Source: Bradymonadales bacterium (GTDB lineage: Bacteria; Myxococcota_A; Bradymonadia; JAFGEP01). From it: a stretch of DNA of 64,000 bases. The stretch's first letter is position 1. Each line of letters opens with the position of its first letter. The stretch is from assembly GCA_016931535.1 (NCBI GenBank), contig JAFGEP010000019.1, positions 49,904 to 113,903 on the forward strand, written 5' to 3'. A program made the translations under genes and the position numbers. Below the pieces are notes generated by a model. The model saw only the letters and a program-made list of their open reading frames with translations, searched no databases and was not told the DNA's origin. Of the stretch, positions 44,405 through 51,833 are shown piece by piece.

Positions 44405-45211
44405 ATGAACACCAGGATCTGGAAAGGAAACAGAGGGTTCCTCGCGGGAGCAGCGACCTTTCTTCTGCTCGCCGGGTGTCTACCTACCGATGATGGGGAC
44501 AGTGGCCCGGGTCCGTCTGTGGACATGGGAGGCTGGCCGGATGCAGGTCCGGATGCGAGTCCGGATGCCCTGTCCGACACATCGGGCCAGGATGGCGCAC
44601 CCCCGGTTGATCTTGGGCTCGACGATTCGCCAGAAGAACCGGAGGACGAGCAGTGGCTGCAGTGGGGGACGCGGGGATCGACCTCCTCTACCCCCAGGTC
44701 TTCGGGGGGCTATGCATACTGCGGGCTCGAAGATATCCGGACCGACGACCTGACAGGCCGGTACGACGCCATTATCCCGGAGGGAGAATGGGCCTCGACC
44801 CCGGTGGCAGACGAGGCGAGCCGCTGTGGCGACGATGAGGAGACGACCATCTGGCGCCTGCTGAACTGCGAGCGGATCACCCGCGAGCTCGATCCGTTGG
44901 CATGTGACCTGCGGCTGGTCTGGTTGGGGCGGGAACACTCGAAAGACATGGTCGTTCGGTCCTTCTTCGGCCACATCAACCCGGACGGCGAAGATCCCTT
45001 CGACCGCATGGCTCTGCACGGCATCACCTACAGCTCGGCCGGGGAGAACATCGCCCAGAACTCCGAGGTGGAGGATACGCACTGGCGCTGGATGGATTCC
45101 ACCTCGGGGCATCGCGACAACATCCTGTTCTCCTCTTTCGATCACAACGGCACCGGGATCATCCGGTCGGGCGTCTACTACTGGTTCAGCCAGGAGTTCA
45201 TCGGTCTTTGA
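44405..45211 (+). CDS. CAP/SCP-domain lipoprotein
   Basis: 268 residues. Lipobox LLLAGC puts the lipid at C25; an acidic, Pro/Asp-rich linker runs to about residue 90. The CAP domain follows: LLNCERITRELDPL, LVWLGREHSKDMV, SFFGHINPDGEDPFDRM and SSAGENIAQNSE, with the HxxxM and GEN motifs of SCP-like proteins. Bacterial CAP proteins are secreted, with roles in adhesion or lipid binding that are mostly unresolved. Preceded by GGGGAGGCAC. Confidence 0.9.
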   Translation: MNTRIWKGNRGFLAGAATFLLLAGCLPTDDGDSGPGPSVDMGGWPDAGPDASPDALSDTSGQDGAPPVDLGLDDSPEEPEDEQWLQWGTRGSTSSTPRSSGGYAYCGLEDIRTDDLTGRYDAIIPEGEWASTPVADEASRCGDDEETTIWRLLNCERITRELDPLACDLRLVWLGREHSKDMVVRSFFGHINPDGEDPFDRMALHGITYSSAGENIAQNSEVEDTHWRWMDSTSGHRDNILFSSFDHNGTGIIRSGVYYWFSQEFIGL

Positions 45212-45222
45212 CAGGGGTCGCC

Positions 45223-45582
45223 ATGGCTTTCTTCGCCGTACTTCTCAACGCCTCCTTCGGCTACTCGCGAGGGCAGTCGGTGCAGGCCGATCGCTTCCAG
45301 GAAGAGGGGGACTCGGTCCGGTTCTACCAGGGTGAACGGCTGGTCTACCAGGCGCCGACCGAATATGTGAGGGAGATCCAACAGTTCGAGAACCAGCCGG
45401 ACTGCGACCGCTTCTTCCAGGAGGCGCGACGCCGCCACAGGGAGGGGGGCAACCTGTCGCTCCAGGAGGTTGGCCCGATCCGCCGGTCGAAATCGCTCAA
45501 GGCCAAACCCGGCCAGGGCGGCGTACCTGCGGAATCCATCTCGCTGCGGGTAGAGGAGATCGGTCTGGCACGGAAGAAATAG
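45223..45582 (+). CDS. Small protein of unknown function
   Basis: 119 residues starting at an ATG with AGGGGT upstream, 11 bases after the CAP gene ends; a TTG at 45208 would overlap that gene. It is hydrophilic and basic, with one Cys (QPDCDRFFQ). A possible short hydrophobic N-terminus (AFFAVLLNASFGY) is too weak to call a signal peptide. No family recognised. It converges with the pseudokinase gene, leaving only three bases between the ends. Confidence 0.65.
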   Translation: MAFFAVLLNASFGYSRGQSVQADRFQEEGDSVRFYQGERLVYQAPTEYVREIQQFENQPDCDRFFQEARRRHREGGNLSLQEVGPIRRSKSLKAKPGQGGVPAESISLRVEEIGLARKK

Positions 45583-45585
45583 TGG

Positions 45586-47685
45586 TCACGGGATCAGCCC
45601 GATGGCATCGATATGGTTGGAGCCGGGGGACCGGGTGGTATCCAGCACGACCTTGAGGCGCGTGATGTAGAGCGGGCTGGGCAGATCCACCTGGATCACC
45701 CGGCTGGTGGGGGATGACTTGTGGCGCTGGAAGTTCTGCCACAGGACCTGAGGTTGGTGGGGATCGGTCATGTCTTCGATGCGGACCAAAGCGTCCGGGT
45801 TGCAGGTCTCCACGATCAGGATGGCCCTGGCCAGCGCGTCGGGAACGAAGCCGACGACGATCCACTCCTGGCCGGCGTCCGGCACGGATGGCGCCCAGGC
45901 GCCCATGTCGTCTCCATAGCGTGGATAGACGTCGGGTCGCCCCAGTGCCTGGATTGCAGCCCCAAAGCTGGGGCTGAACTGACTGGAGTACTCATCCACC
46001 TGGCTGGCCCAGATGGCGGCCGTGTTCTCCAGCTCTTCGGCGGTCGGGAACCAGCTGCGGGCGCTGGAGGTGATCGCGGCGGCGGTCGTGGCGGACGGTT
46101 CTGAGGTCCCTTTTTCTGACTGGGAGAAGTAGAGGACAATCGATCCGCCCATGATCAAGAGAAACATGCTGACGAGGACAACCATCACCGGCAAGGCGCA
46201 GCCCGTCCGTCTGCGGGGAGCGACGTCGGTCTCCGCCTCTTCCATGGCTTGCTGAACTCGTTGGGCTAGTGTTCTTCCCATCTGGACCTGGCCGGCGTCC
46301 ACCGGCCCTGTTTCACGGGTGAGACGCACCCCCTGGTCGGTGACGATCGGCTGAGACGACAACGGTACAGAAGCCCTCGAGATTTTTAGCTCGGGCCTCT
46401 GGGAGGCGGCGGTGGTCCGGGCTCTGGGTGCTTCCTTTTCTCTCAGGTGTTGCGGTCGGGCCTTGCGTTCGGCGGGATCGATGCGGGGAAGGGGAGGGGC
46501 GATGTCAACCTGCGATGGAGCCTCTCTTTCTGGCGCAGCTTTCGGGGACTGCTCCAAGAAAAGCTCTTTAGGAGAGATCATCAGCAGGTCTTCTGCGGAG
46601 AGCTCGATCGGTGGGCTTTCGACTTGACCTTTGGCCGAGGAGGTGTCGTCTGCCCGCAGGGTAGAAGACGATTGGGGCCAGTCCAGCTCGAGGCCGAAAT
46701 GGAGGTCATCCGTTGCCTCAGTCTGTCTCGGGTGGTCCGAAAGGCCGGCACCCCTGTTCAAGTATCGGTGGGCAGAATCGGCACCCGGCAAGGCCGGTGG
46801 TGTGGAACCGGCAGGAGCTGCCACGGCTTGAACTGCCTCGGCGACCGACCGAAACCGCTCGGTCAGGTCGGTTGCCACCATCCGTTCGAGCACTGCCGAC
46901 AACGACGGGGACAAGGCCACAGCCCGGTTCAGATCCAGCTGATTGCCCGACCAGGGGAGCTGACTGACATCCCGTCCGGCCAGTCCAGCGACCAGTGTCA
47001 ATCCCAGGGCATACAGGTCGCTGGCCGGAACCGCTCTCCCCTGGAGCTGTTCGGGGGCCTTGTACGGGGAGGCGGGCTGCTCTGGGGTATCGGCTGGACC
47101 GATGGAGAGGAGGGTATCCAGGGTGGTGTCGAAGTCCTTGAGGAGCGGGGATCCGCTCTTGGCAATCAAGATGCTGGCGGGATTGATGTTTCCGTGGATG
47201 ACCGGGGGAAACTGGTCGTGCAGGTAGGCCAGCGGCTCCAGGATGGCCTGGAGAAGGGCTTGCGCCTGGTTTTCGTTCAGACGTTGTTGGCGAGCTATCC
47301 GTTCGGCCAGCGTTTCCCCTTCGATCGACTCCAGCAGCAACCCTTTGCGCCAGGAGCCTTTGAGAGTGATCTGGAAATCGTCGTGGACCCGGAGGATGGC
47401 GGGGTGCTCCAGCCGTCGCAACAGCCGGCCCTGCGCATCGAAGCGGTCCACCTCGTGACGGTCTTTGGCTCGGGTCTCATCGAGCAGATGCAAGCGGAAA
47501 GATTGTCCAGAAGCCTCCTCGATGAGATGGTAGATCTCGACGGCCCCCTGCTGGCCGAGTCGGGACAACACCCGATAACGGCCGCGCAGCAGCAGCGACT
47601 CGCCACAGCGCGAGCAGCGATCGGCCGATCGGTCATCCGCGTGGCCGCAGTGCAGACACAATGAGCTGTTGGAGTTCACAATCAC
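45586..47685 (-). CDS. Zinc-ribbon pseudokinase with TM helix and extracytoplasmic C-terminal domain
   Basis: 699 residues. A zinc ribbon (C10, C13, C24, C27) precedes a Ser/Thr-kinase-like domain (about 35-290). The domain lacks the three catalytic residues: the beta-3 Lys site reads FRLHLL, the HRD loop reads HGNINPASIL (Asn for Asp), and DFG reads DFD. The APE motif remains (YKAPEQ). A Pro/Glu-rich linker leads to a TM helix near 499-520. The outer domain (555-699, AAIQALGRPDVYPRYGDD, EWIVVGF, VETCNPDALVRI) has a galactose-binding/discoidin-like pattern. It probably binds nucleotide or partner proteins inside and glycan outside. The gene starts eight bases after the barrel gene's stop; start is GTG at 47685 or 47679. 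Confidence 0.85.
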   Translation of the reverse strand: MIVNSNSSLCLHCGHADDRSADRCSRCGESLLLRGRYRVLSRLGQQGAVEIYHLIEEASGQSFRLHLLDETRAKDRHEVDRFDAQGRLLRRLEHPAILRVHDDFQITLKGSWRKGLLLESIEGETLAERIARQQRLNENQAQALLQAILEPLAYLHDQFPPVIHGNINPASILIAKSGSPLLKDFDTTLDTLLSIGPADTPEQPASPYKAPEQLQGRAVPASDLYALGLTLVAGLAGRDVSQLPWSGNQLDLNRAVALSPSLSAVLERMVATDLTERFRSVAEAVQAVAAPAGSTPPALPGADSAHRYLNRGAGLSDHPRQTEATDDLHFGLELDWPQSSSTLRADDTSSAKGQVESPPIELSAEDLLMISPKELFLEQSPKAAPEREAPSQVDIAPPLPRIDPAERKARPQHLREKEAPRARTTAASQRPELKISRASVPLSSQPIVTDQGVRLTRETGPVDAGQVQMGRTLAQRVQQAMEEAETDVAPRRRTGCALPVMVVLVSMFLLIMGGSIVLYFSQSEKGTSEPSATTAAAITSSARSWFPTAEELENTAAIWASQVDEYSSQFSPSFGAAIQALGRPDVYPRYGDDMGAWAPSVPDAGQEWIVVGFVPDALARAILIVETCNPDALVRIEDMTDPHQPQVLWQNFQRHKSSPTSRVIQVDLPSPLYITRLKVVLDTTRSPGSNHIDAIGLIP

Positions 47686-47693
47686 CCTGTGGT

Positions 47694-48686
47694 TCAGTAG
47701 CTCAAGCTCAGACCTGCACCCCCGTGCATCCGCACCGGGTCCGATTCCTCCGTCAGCTCACCGGTGACCGGATCCCACTGTCCGTTGTACTCCTTCAAGG
47801 TATCGCCCAGGATGACGGCGTGGAAGTTGCCCGAGACCTCCCAGCCGCCGAACCGCTCGGGGATGAAGGTCAGGGGGATCCCCACCACCAGCCCCAGGTC
47901 GAACATGCCGAAGAGCTCGTCTTGGGCGGCCGCATTCTCGTAGTAGTCGGAGAGGCTCAGGCCGACCTCCATCGGGAGGGTGAGGTTCACCAGAAAGCCA
48001 TCCTCGTTGCCAAAGGAGAAGCTCGGCTCGATCCCCGGTCCCAGGTAGATCCCCTCGTTGGCGCCCAGGTCCGACTGGCCGTCCATCTCGATGCCCAGGC
48101 TGACAAACGGCTGCAAGCCCCCGAAGAAGCTGGTGACAGGCCACAACCCGCTGTCGTCGTAGTACAAGGCCAGGTTGATCTCCTCGAGCGTGGAGAACGA
48201 TCCGTTGGGACTGGTATACCACCAGTAGCCGGCATCGAAGGTGAGCGAGTCGATCAGGGTGATCGACAGGGTGAGGTAATAGTCGGATTCGAACCACTTG
48301 GTCGGAACGGTAGGGATGGCAGCGCCCTCTTCGGTGTCGAAGTGCAGGCTGTTCCAGCTATCGATGAGGATGTCGACGCTGTTTACCACGCCTTCTCCCT
48401 CGAACAGGGTGATTCCGCCCTGGAACCAGGGCTGCACAATGACCCCCTCATCCGCAATCACCAGGCCCCTGAACATGTAGGTCGAGGTATAGTCGATCCC
48501 TGCGTTGAGATAGACTGCACCTGCGTTGGGGCCGGTCGACTCATCCTCCTCTTCTGCGGGCTGCTCCTGCTCCGGCTGCTCCACCGCCTCCTCCTGCTCC
48601 TCCACCAGCTCCTCGGCGTCAGCCCAGACAACCATCGGCCATGCCAACCAAACGGCAACAACCACCATACCTGTCCAGCGCTTCAT
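47694..48686 (-). CDS. Outer-membrane beta-barrel protein
   Basis: 330 residues with a signal peptide (WLAWPMVVWA) and an acidic Glu-rich linker, then a barrel-like alternating pattern (LNAGIDYTSTYMFRGLV, SDYYLTLSITLI, FDAGYWWYTS), ending GGAGLSLSY with the C-terminal aromatic residue of outer-membrane proteins. The FRG motif after the first strand resembles TorF/TIGR02001-type barrels. ATG at 48686 follows AGGAGGCGGAAC. It heads a probable two-gene operon with the pseudokinase. Confidence 0.8.
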   Translation of the reverse strand: MKRWTGMVVVAVWLAWPMVVWADAEELVEEQEEAVEQPEQEQPAEEEDESTGPNAGAVYLNAGIDYTSTYMFRGLVIADEGVIVQPWFQGGITLFEGEGVVNSVDILIDSWNSLHFDTEEGAAIPTVPTKWFESDYYLTLSITLIDSLTFDAGYWWYTSPNGSFSTLEEINLALYYDDSGLWPVTSFFGGLQPFVSLGIEMDGQSDLGANEGIYLGPGIEPSFSFGNEDGFLVNLTLPMEVGLSLSDYYENAAAQDELFGMFDLGLVVGIPLTFIPERFGGWEVSGNFHAVILGDTLKEYNGQWDPVTGELTEESDPVRMHGGAGLSLSY

Positions 48687-48723
48687 GTTCCGCCTCCTGG
48701 GTTGAATGTGATGCTGAAATCGC

Positions 48724-48752
48724 ACTATACACGAAGTGAACCGGAGCCCCAA
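48724..48752 (-). promoter_or_regulatory. Candidate promoter for the barrel-pseudokinase operon
   Basis: On the minus strand, TTGGGG (48747-48752) is followed after 17 bases by TATAGT (48724-48729). A start near 48717 would leave about 30 bases of leader before the ATG at 48686. The -35 match is only partial. Confidence 0.4.
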
Positions 48753-48798
48753 CCGGAAACCCTGCCATGAGCAGGGTGGAGGAGCCATCGAGATCACC

Positions 48799-49896
48799 AT
48801 GGCAGATCGATCGCAATCATCCGGCGAACTTGCGCCGTCCCCAACCCTGGGGGTCATCGGACGCTCTCCGCTGGGCTTCTCCGGAACATTCCGGACTGGC
48901 CGGCTGGAGCACTTTCAGAAACAGGTGGGGCCAATCGAGTCCTGCGAAGCGGCCCAATACCTCGCCGGTCACGCCGTCTGTCATGCCCTGATGAACGGGA
49001 TCGGACGGGTCGCCTTTGTCTCGCTGTCCGACCCCTCCGAACTCGCCGCCATCGAAGGGGCGGTTGCACGCCTGCTCGAATCCGGGCCGGTCGATCTGGT
49101 GGTCATTCCAGGTCTGGTGGAGGTTGAGCCGGCCCGGGCGGTCGTTCGCACCTTCCAACAATGGGTGGACCGTCAGACCGCCCTCGCCGCGGAACCCGCC
49201 TCGGATCTGGAGACCGGGACCGCCCCGATCGACCTTTATGCTGACGAGATCCCGCTCACCCTCTGGCTGGATGCTCCCCGTGGAGCCAGCCCAGAGGAGG
49301 TGCTGGCTCATCGGCGGGCTGTGGGCGGGGATCCGCGACGGGTGCTGGTGGCGACTCCCTGGGTCTCAACCATCACGCCGGGGCGACGGGCCGCCGAGTC
49401 GCTTCCTCCCTCCTGCCTGGTCGGGCCGTTGTTTCTGGGGACCACCCTCTTTCTGAAGGGGGTGCACGAGCTGCCCTCCCCTCCTGAACCGACCTGGCAA
49501 GAAAAGCTGAGGCGCACCGGATGTGGTCTGTTGGTCGCCGAAGGATGGCGACGCCAGGTCCGTCTGGCCTTCCCGCCTCCTCTCCGGCTACCGTTCGCCA
49601 GGGATCTGCTGCAACCCACTACCCTGGAAACCCGCATTCAACGAGACCTCCGCGTGGCTTGCGAACCGGCTCTGGCGGACTATCCTCTGGGGCCGGAGCT
49701 GTACAAGACCCTCGTCCGTCAAGCCCGGGGGGTTCTGACCGCCTACCGGGACCGGGGTGAGATCACACGCTTTGGGGTGCGCTGTGACGAGGAGACCAAT
49801 CTCGACATGAAGGATGGCGCAGCGATGGAGATCTGGGTCCAGGTGCCCCGGCGGGTTCGGGAGGTCATCTTCAAGGTCGAGATGGCGCGGGAATGA
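48799..49896 (+). CDS. Phage-tail-sheath-like protein (solitary)
   Basis: 365 residues. The order of conserved elements follows contractile tail sheath proteins: an FxxxxGP segment and an NGIGRVAFVSL strand near the start, DLVVIPGL, then WLDAPRG, an ATPWVST strand for the usual YPW, PPSCLVGPLFLGTT followed by KGVHELPS (the family's PPSG...AGV...GVHKAPAN), and a C-terminal VRCDEETN...IWVQVP block. It lacks the large insertions of phage versions. Sheaths polymerise around an inner tube and contract. No tube, baseplate or spike gene is nearby, so it may be a remnant or a repurposed protein. The start is uncertain: GTG at 48736 is also in frame. Confidence 0.65.
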   Translation: MADRSQSSGELAPSPTLGVIGRSPLGFSGTFRTGRLEHFQKQVGPIESCEAAQYLAGHAVCHALMNGIGRVAFVSLSDPSELAAIEGAVARLLESGPVDLVVIPGLVEVEPARAVVRTFQQWVDRQTALAAEPASDLETGTAPIDLYADEIPLTLWLDAPRGASPEEVLAHRRAVGGDPRRVLVATPWVSTITPGRRAAESLPPSCLVGPLFLGTTLFLKGVHELPSPPEPTWQEKLRRTGCGLLVAEGWRRQVRLAFPPPLRLPFARDLLQPTTLETRIQRDLRVACEPALADYPLGPELYKTLVRQARGVLTAYRDRGEITRFGVRCDEETNLDMKDGAAMEIWVQVPRRVREVIFKVEMARE

Positions 49897-49907
49897 CCCT
49901 CGCGTCG

Positions 49908-50546
49908 CTACGGGTTCTTGTATCTGAACCACCAGTCGTAGCGATTTTCACCCTTTCCCTTGTCCCGCACGCCCTTGAGATCGGAGGGGGGGTGGAGCAG
50001 GACGGAAGAGCCGATGATCTCGTTTTCGGGCCAGCTGCTGGGAACAAGGATGTTCTGGCTGTCTGCCAGCTGAAGTCCACGGATCATCCGCAGCCACTCA
50101 TTGACACTCCGTCCGATCTCGTGCGGGTAGTAAAGGCTGGCGCGAATCGTGCCGGCCGGGTCCACGATGAACACACCTCGAACGGTGTTGGTGCCCTTGG
50201 CCGGATGGATCAATCCCAAGACGGTCGAGATCCCGCCATAGTCGTCGGCGATCAGGGGGAAGGAGATCTCCACCTTCAGGTTGGCCGCGATCCAATCGAT
50301 CCACTGGATATGGGAGTAGATCTGGTCGAGGCTCAGGCCGATCAGCTCGGTGTTGAGGTCCGAAAACTCCTCTCGGCGCTGCTGCAGTGACACCATCTCG
50401 GTGGTGCAGACGGGGGAGAAGTCGGCCGGGTAGCTGAACAGGACGAACCACTTGTTGGTCAGGTCGTCCGGCAGAGTCATGCTGCCCAGGGTGGTGTTGA
50501 CCTCCAGCAAGGGAAAAGGGTCGCCGATGAGCGGGGTTTTGGTCAT
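49908..50546 (-). CDS. 1-Cys peroxiredoxin (Prx6 type)
   Basis: 212 residues. The peroxidatic site is PADFSPVCTTE with C47; Ser replaces the usual Thr in PxxxTxxC. There is no other Cys in the protein, so it is a 1-Cys enzyme reduced by an external thiol. The extended C-terminal arm (after about 165, ending WWFRYKNP) fits the Prx6 subgroup. It reduces hydrogen or lipid peroxides in the cytoplasm. It ends 11 bases from the convergent sheath-like gene. Confidence 0.93.
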   Translation of the reverse strand: MTKTPLIGDPFPLLEVNTTLGSMTLPDDLTNKWFVLFSYPADFSPVCTTEMVSLQQRREEFSDLNTELIGLSLDQIYSHIQWIDWIAANLKVEISFPLIADDYGGISTVLGLIHPAKGTNTVRGVFIVDPAGTIRASLYYPHEIGRSVNEWLRMIRGLQLADSQNILVPSSWPENEIIGSSVLLHPPSDLKGVRDKGKGENRYDWWFRYKNP

Positions 50547-50633
50547 CTGTCATGCCTTGTGTTGGGGGCGTTGCCTGTCTGAGCCGGGGAGTGGGACCAG
50601 CCGGGGAGGACAGGCGGTGTTCGGCCTGGTTCA

Positions 50634-51476
50634 TCAGTCTTCGTTGGTTTCGATCGGCTCGAAGTAGCGATCCGGATTGTCGAAGACCTCCTGGATCACC
50701 CGGACCATCCTGGCGAGGAGTGCACCGTCGCAGAAGCGGTGGTCGATGGTGGCGTTGAGAGTCAGCACCTCGCGAATGGCGATGTTGCTGTCTTCGACCA
50801 CCGGCCTGGGTTTGGCCTGGCCCAACAGGATGATGAGCGGTACGCGGCTATAGGGGACCAGCGGTGCGTAGGCCATGTCGAGCCCGAGGGAACCGACGTT
50901 GGTGATCATGCAGCCGCCGAAGGAGTCCGGGGGAAGACCGGGAAACTTGAGGTTGAGCGTGTAGGAGAGAAAGGCGACCGCCTTGAGCATGACCCAGACC
51001 ATCCAACCGGGCATCCAGCTCAGCATGCGGGAGGTCTTCTGCAGGTCGGTATCCTGTTTTTTCCTTACCCGTTCTACCTTTTTCGCGATCTCGGCGGCGA
51101 TCTGGATCACCCCCTTTTTGTCCGCCTCGGTGACCCGGACACCGGTCAGGTCATGCCGTCCGGATTTGTGCTCGGTCGCCACCTGGAAGAAGAGGTCGAT
51201 GGACTGGCGGATGTAGATTTTCTTGAAGCGGATGAAGCCGTTGAGATCGGGGTGCTGCTGCATGGCCAGTGCGATGGCGCGGGCCACCATCGGAAGCGGT
51301 GAGATCTTCACCCCATCCTTCTCGTGCTTTTTTTTCCACTCATTGGCCTTGGTGAGATCCACCTCCAGCGTACCGTAGATCTGGGGATCGGTAGGATGGC
51401 CCCAGGTTCCCAGGGCGACGCGGCGAAAGGGTGGTGTCTTGTACAGCGGTTTGACCTTGACGTACTGGATCGACAT
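50634..51476 (-). CDS. Lone 2-oxoacid dehydrogenase acyltransferase (E2) catalytic domain
   Basis: 280 residues that correspond to the E2 catalytic domain alone. The active-site block DHRFCDGALLARMV has the H246-x3-D250 pair; MITNVGSLGLDMAYAPLVPY is another E2 landmark. There is no lipoyl or subunit-binding domain and no E1 or E3 gene nearby, so it probably forms trimers and transfers acyl groups from CoA or lipid to another acceptor, rather than forming part of a classical complex. An internal hydrophobic stretch (MPGWMVWVMLKAVAFLSYTL) could touch membrane. ATG at 51476 with GGGAGGGGAG upstream. Confidence 0.88.
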   Translation of the reverse strand: MSIQYVKVKPLYKTPPFRRVALGTWGHPTDPQIYGTLEVDLTKANEWKKKHEKDGVKISPLPMVARAIALAMQQHPDLNGFIRFKKIYIRQSIDLFFQVATEHKSGRHDLTGVRVTEADKKGVIQIAAEIAKKVERVRKKQDTDLQKTSRMLSWMPGWMVWVMLKAVAFLSYTLNLKFPGLPPDSFGGCMITNVGSLGLDMAYAPLVPYSRVPLIILLGQAKPRPVVEDSNIAIREVLTLNATIDHRFCDGALLARMVRVIQEVFDNPDRYFEPIETNED

Positions 51477-51833
51477 GGCTGTTCTTCTCCCCTCCCAGTT
51501 ACTCCATGATTCCACTTGTTCTGTCGGAAGCGCTCTTGGCGCAGCCCGTCCTGCAGGTGCGTCACACCGATGTCATCGACAGGTCGAGCATAGCTTTACG
51601 CCGGGAGCGCAAATTGTAAAGGAGCCTGAACGGGAATCCGACCGGTCCTACTTCCGATCTTTGGCGTGTGTGGATATGATACCTCGCCCGAATCGAAAGC
51701 CGTGTTTCGCGCGGATGTCCTGGACTCATGGACGGCTGGTGCCGGCCAGGTCACATCCCGCGCTACGGCTGTTCATCGATCTCAGGATCCGGGTGGCCAA
51801 GCAGAAAGCCCTCTTTCTACAGGACGAGTGGTC

